64,000 bases of DNA from Pseudomaricurvus sp033283335 (GTDB lineage Bacteria > Pseudomonadota > Gammaproteobacteria > Pseudomonadales > Cellvibrionaceae): assembly GCA_033283335.1 (NCBI GenBank), contig JAWMQP010000014.1, positions 8,328 through 72,327 on the forward strand, given 5' to 3'. Shown one piece after another: positions 61,406 to 64,000 of this stretch (within the stretch, counting starts at the first letter, position 1; every line of letters begins with the position of its first letter). Both the position numbers and the translations under genes were made by a program. A model generated the notes under the pieces. It did no database searches. It was not told the DNA's origin and was given only the letters and a program-made list of their open reading frames with translations.

Positions 61406-63367
61406 ATGAGCGAAGATAAGAAAAACGACAGCCTCTCGCGCCGTAAATTTATTTCTGCCGCCACCCTGGGCACCGGCGCCATGGCCGTTGGCGGTATGGC
61501 TCAGGCCAACAGCTTGGCCGACAAATACAATATTGATATCCCGTCTATCGGCATTGCCCCCGACTTCACCAGTTCCTACAACATGGCCCCGATCACATCC
61601 TCTTTCAGCACCGAAGGCGGTATGACCGGGGCGGAAGTATTTGCCCAGGCCTGTAAAGATGAAGAGCTGGGCGCGCTGTTCTGCTGCCCGGGAAACTACG
61701 ACATAATCCACGCAATGGCGGCTGAAGGTATTCCCGCCTACGGCGGTCGCAATGAAGGGCAAATGGCCCATGCCGCCGATGGCTTTGCCCGTGCAAGCGG
61801 CGAAGTGGCCGCCTGCTCAGGTACCGAAGGCCCGGGCTTTACCAATATGATCATGGCTATTGGTACCGCCAATGCCGCTCGCACGCCATTACTGGTGCTG
61901 GCCAGCAATATGCAAATTGCCGGCGAAGATCGTGAGCAAATGATTCAAACGGTGTATCAACAACCCACTACTGAGGGCATGAAGAAATACGGCAAACGCT
62001 TGATCACCCCAAATCGAGTGCATGAGTACGCAGGTTACGCCTTCCGCAACCTGAAATCCGGTGTACCAGGTCCGGTGCATCTGGATTTTCCTGCCGAGAT
62101 TACCCGAGCCAAGTTTACCGATCCCTCGCAGCTTAAGGATTACTACAAACGTGATCGCTATCGCACCGAGTCGCGCGCCTCCGCCTCCAGCGATGAAATC
62201 AAAACCGTGATCAAAATGATCAGCCAGGCCGAGCGTCCCGTGATTGTTGCCGGCCAGGGCGTTTATCAGCGTAAGGGCTGGGACGCACTGATGGAGGTGG
62301 CGGAGCGCAATGATATCGCTGTGGTGCAATCCGGACCGGTCAAAGGACACTTCCCTGACGATCATCGCTTGTCGGCGGAAACCGCCATTGGCTCCACCTT
62401 GAGTGCCGATCTGGTGATTTTTATCGGTCAGTACTGCATGCCCAGTCCCAATGAGTACGCCTTTAATCCCAATGCCAAAATTGTCCGGGTTCATCCGGTA
62501 CAGGAAGACATTGGCCGCAACTGGCCAGTCGACTACGGCATCGTCAGTGATGAGGCGCTGTTTCTTCAGGATCTCGCCAATAAGATATCCCGCAAGCGTC
62601 GCAGCCAGTGGGTGAGTGAGCTTGAAGGGGCCCGCCAGAAATTTACCAAGGGCGTGCAACGCGGCTATGAGCTATCGCTGAAGTACTGTGAAAAAACCGG
62701 CTTCCTGCACCCTGCCGCCATGGCCATGGAGATTGAGAACTTTTTCTTCCGTGGCAACATTGATCCCAAGCAAACCACCTACACCATGGGCGGCTACACC
62801 ACCGGCCGTTGCCTGGCCCGTAACGCCGTGACCTCACGTCCCGGCCAGGCTCTGGTGGTTCCTTACCAATATGGCGCCATTGGTGCCGATATTGGCATGG
62901 CGTTTGGTGCCGGTGTGGCGGTACAACGGGGTATAGGACCTCAGGCTCCCTATAAAGGTGCCCCAGTGCTCTGCGCCACCAGCGATGCAGCGGCCGCTTT
63001 CGGCCTGTTCGAAATGGACACCGCCAACCAGTACAAAGTGCCGATGATTGTGGTGATCTACAACAACAACTGCTGGGGCACCTTTGGCCAGGCCTATCGC
63101 AAACCCCAGGCGACCCACTTGCATTTATTTCAGGAGAACCTGCGTTACGACAAAGTCGCAGAAGGTCTCGGTGTGCGCGGTGAATACGTGAAATCCCCCA
63201 AAGAGCTGCAAGATGCACTGGCGCGCAGCTATCAACTGGCCAGCAAAGAGGGACTGTCTACCGTGATAAACTGTCAGGGCATCAAGGAATTCAGCAGTGC
63301 CAGCCAGTTCCCTCACCCAAGTCTGGCATGGCCCATCGAACCCGGCCGTGGCGCGGTGGCCCACTAG
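61406..63367 (+). CDS. Tat-exported thiamine-diphosphate-dependent enzyme (acetolactate synthase-like fold)
   Basis: The 653-aa protein has a twin-arginine signal (LSRRKFISAATLGTGAMAVGG), an N-terminal Pyr domain with catalytic glutamate (GGRNEGQMAHAADGFARASG), a central domain (VIVAGQGVY, VQSGPVKGHFPDDH), and a C-terminal PP domain in which the GDG motif is TSDAA and the later NN is present (VVIYNNNCWGTF). Most family members are cytosolic; export is unusual. It follows the cytochrome c gene by 33 bp and is followed at 3 bp by an unknown gene, so an electron-transferring periplasmic decarboxylase or oxidase-like enzyme is plausible. The substrate is unknown. Confidence 0.8.
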   Translation: MSEDKKNDSLSRRKFISAATLGTGAMAVGGMAQANSLADKYNIDIPSIGIAPDFTSSYNMAPITSSFSTEGGMTGAEVFAQACKDEELGALFCCPGNYDIIHAMAAEGIPAYGGRNEGQMAHAADGFARASGEVAACSGTEGPGFTNMIMAIGTANAARTPLLVLASNMQIAGEDREQMIQTVYQQPTTEGMKKYGKRLITPNRVHEYAGYAFRNLKSGVPGPVHLDFPAEITRAKFTDPSQLKDYYKRDRYRTESRASASSDEIKTVIKMISQAERPVIVAGQGVYQRKGWDALMEVAERNDIAVVQSGPVKGHFPDDHRLSAETAIGSTLSADLVIFIGQYCMPSPNEYAFNPNAKIVRVHPVQEDIGRNWPVDYGIVSDEALFLQDLANKISRKRRSQWVSELEGARQKFTKGVQRGYELSLKYCEKTGFLHPAAMAMEIENFFFRGNIDPKQTTYTMGGYTTGRCLARNAVTSRPGQALVVPYQYGAIGADIGMAFGAGVAVQRGIGPQAPYKGAPVLCATSDAAAAFGLFEMDTANQYKVPMIVVIYNNNCWGTFGQAYRKPQATHLHLFQENLRYDKVAEGLGVRGEYVKSPKELQDALARSYQLASKEGLSTVINCQGIKEFSSASQFPHPSLAWPIEPGRGAVAH

Positions 63368-63370
63368 GTT

Positions 63371-63868
63371 ATGGCAGTCGACCCGATTATCAATACCTGT
63401 ACAGAAACCCTGGAGGGCTACGCCCAACGGGGTTTTCTACAGGGTTTAGGCGTGATCAGCAGTACTGGCAAGCAGGCGAAATACAATCTGCCATGGCATT
63501 TCAATAAAGTCTTTGAGCTGCACGTTAACCTCAATCCAGTCAAAATCCATATGCCGGTGGTGCTACCCAATGTGCTATTACGATCAGCAATGGACAAAGA
63601 CTTCCGTACTTATATCCAGGAACTTTCCGACAGTAACCTGCCAGCCCACCGACGCTTTACCCCTGACGAACTTTCGGTTTCCAATCGAAAGGGAAACCTG
63701 TCTCTGACGTTAAAACTCGCTAGCACGACTGACAGCGATCAGGTGGTCACACAGCTCGGACGCTTCATCTCACTGGTTCATGAGGTCTACAAGATTTTTC
63801 TCAAAAATGGCCATTACGATCAATACGTCGCCGATCAATTTGGCATCGATTCCGATTCCTTCTGGTGA
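63371..63868 (+). CDS. Conserved-looking hypothetical protein of the ThDP-enzyme operon
   Basis: The 165-aa soluble protein starts 3 bp after the ThDP enzyme stop (ATG 63371) and has no signal peptide or membrane helix, so it is cytosolic unless carried along with a partner. Segments PVKIHMPVVLPNVLLRSAMDKDFR and VVTQLGRFISLVHEVYKIFLK look folded. Its place in the operon suggests a maturation chaperone for the Tat-exported enzyme; this is inference. Confidence 0.7.
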   Translation: MAVDPIINTCTETLEGYAQRGFLQGLGVISSTGKQAKYNLPWHFNKVFELHVNLNPVKIHMPVVLPNVLLRSAMDKDFRTYIQELSDSNLPAHRRFTPDELSVSNRKGNLSLTLKLASTTDSDQVVTQLGRFISLVHEVYKIFLKNGHYDQYVADQFGIDSDSFW

Positions 63869-63889
63869 TTCACCAGCAGTCTTTTCAAA

Positions 63890-63917
63890 GCCCGCCAGCT
63901 AACTCGCGGGCTTTTTT
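63890..63917 (+). terminator. Intrinsic terminator of the ThDP-enzyme operon
   Basis: GCCCGC-cagctaactc-GCGGGC followed by TTTTTT, about 20 bases after the stop of the last gene. Confidence 0.85.
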
Positions 63918-63956
63918 ATTGCCCACTCAACGGCCGCCAAAAACCTTCAGGCAAAG

Positions 63957-63990
63957 AAAAACCCCTGCCGGTATCCCGACAGGGGTTTTA
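63957..63990. terminator. Second intrinsic terminator at the window end
   Basis: AAAAACCCCTGCCGG / CCGACAGGGGTTTTA forms a strong stem with A and T flanks; it probably ends a gene on the minus strand beyond the window or backs up the preceding terminator. Confidence 0.7.
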
Positions 63991-64000
63991 GATTAGAAGG

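Overview
The window looks like a gammaproteobacterial chromosome carrying an integrated foreign element. The flanking DNA is moderately GC-rich and encodes typical Gammaproteobacteria loci: lptFG, pepA-holC, valS, Tat-exported PhoX, TonB-dependent receptors and AraC/OruR-type regulators. The style suggests an aquatic heterotroph, possibly near Cellvibrionales/Alteromonadales; that assignment is inference. Positions of about 257-26212 are strikingly AT-rich and have different gene content.

Island (about 26 kb, 257-26212). It sits inside a tRNA-Leu(CAA) gene on the minus strand. The 3' half lies at 212-266 and the 5' half at 26203-26244. Both carry the 10-bp core GGATTTTGAA from the anticodon loop. 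A tyrosine recombinase (409-1854) lies next to the left end. A different, complete tRNA-Leu(CAA) lies just inside the right end (26028-26112), downstream of the host tRNA promoter (26280-26307), so the element appears to break one tRNA gene and supply a substitute. The backbone is that of an integrative mobilizable element: a VirD4/TraG-like coupling ATPase with three tiny membrane proteins (4762-7011), an initiator protein with iterons (16459-17628), an H-NS-family protein (18548-18889), and a MobC-like protein plus relaxase (19997-21890). No mating-pair-formation genes are visible.

Cargo. Two minus-strand gene sets (2250-3860 and 22081-25032) are separated by attC-like sites and enclosed by the same pair of flanking repeats (R2 upstream, R1 downstream). 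They resemble integron cassette arrays, but no integron integrase is present. One cassette encodes a divergent paralog of ribosomal protein S2. A plus-strand set (12736-15422) also has attC-like junctions. Between two copies of a third repeat (R3) lies a defence-like operon: an OLD/TOPRIM ATPase-nuclease and a compact UvrD helicase (Gabija GajA/GajB-like), followed by a T5orf172 GIY-YIG protein and preceded by a broken membrane-protein gene.

Host DNA. Regions: gabD (26640-28094); a TonB receptor, exported amidohydrolase and AraC regulator (28251-33490); an FHA-linked adenylate cyclase (34175-35101); lptG/lptF divergent from pepA-holC (36524-41136); a diiron protein with divergent AraC regulator (42295-44650); a phosphate-scavenging locus (44667-54073); glk, a Na+/alanine symporter and purC (54100-57699); valS (57950-60748); and an operon of cytochrome c, a Tat-exported ThDP enzyme and an unknown protein (60974-63868). 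The phosphate locus has a phytase and TonB receptor transcribed leftward and a GGDEF protein, AraC regulator and PhoX transcribed rightward, each direction headed by a recognisable Pho box.
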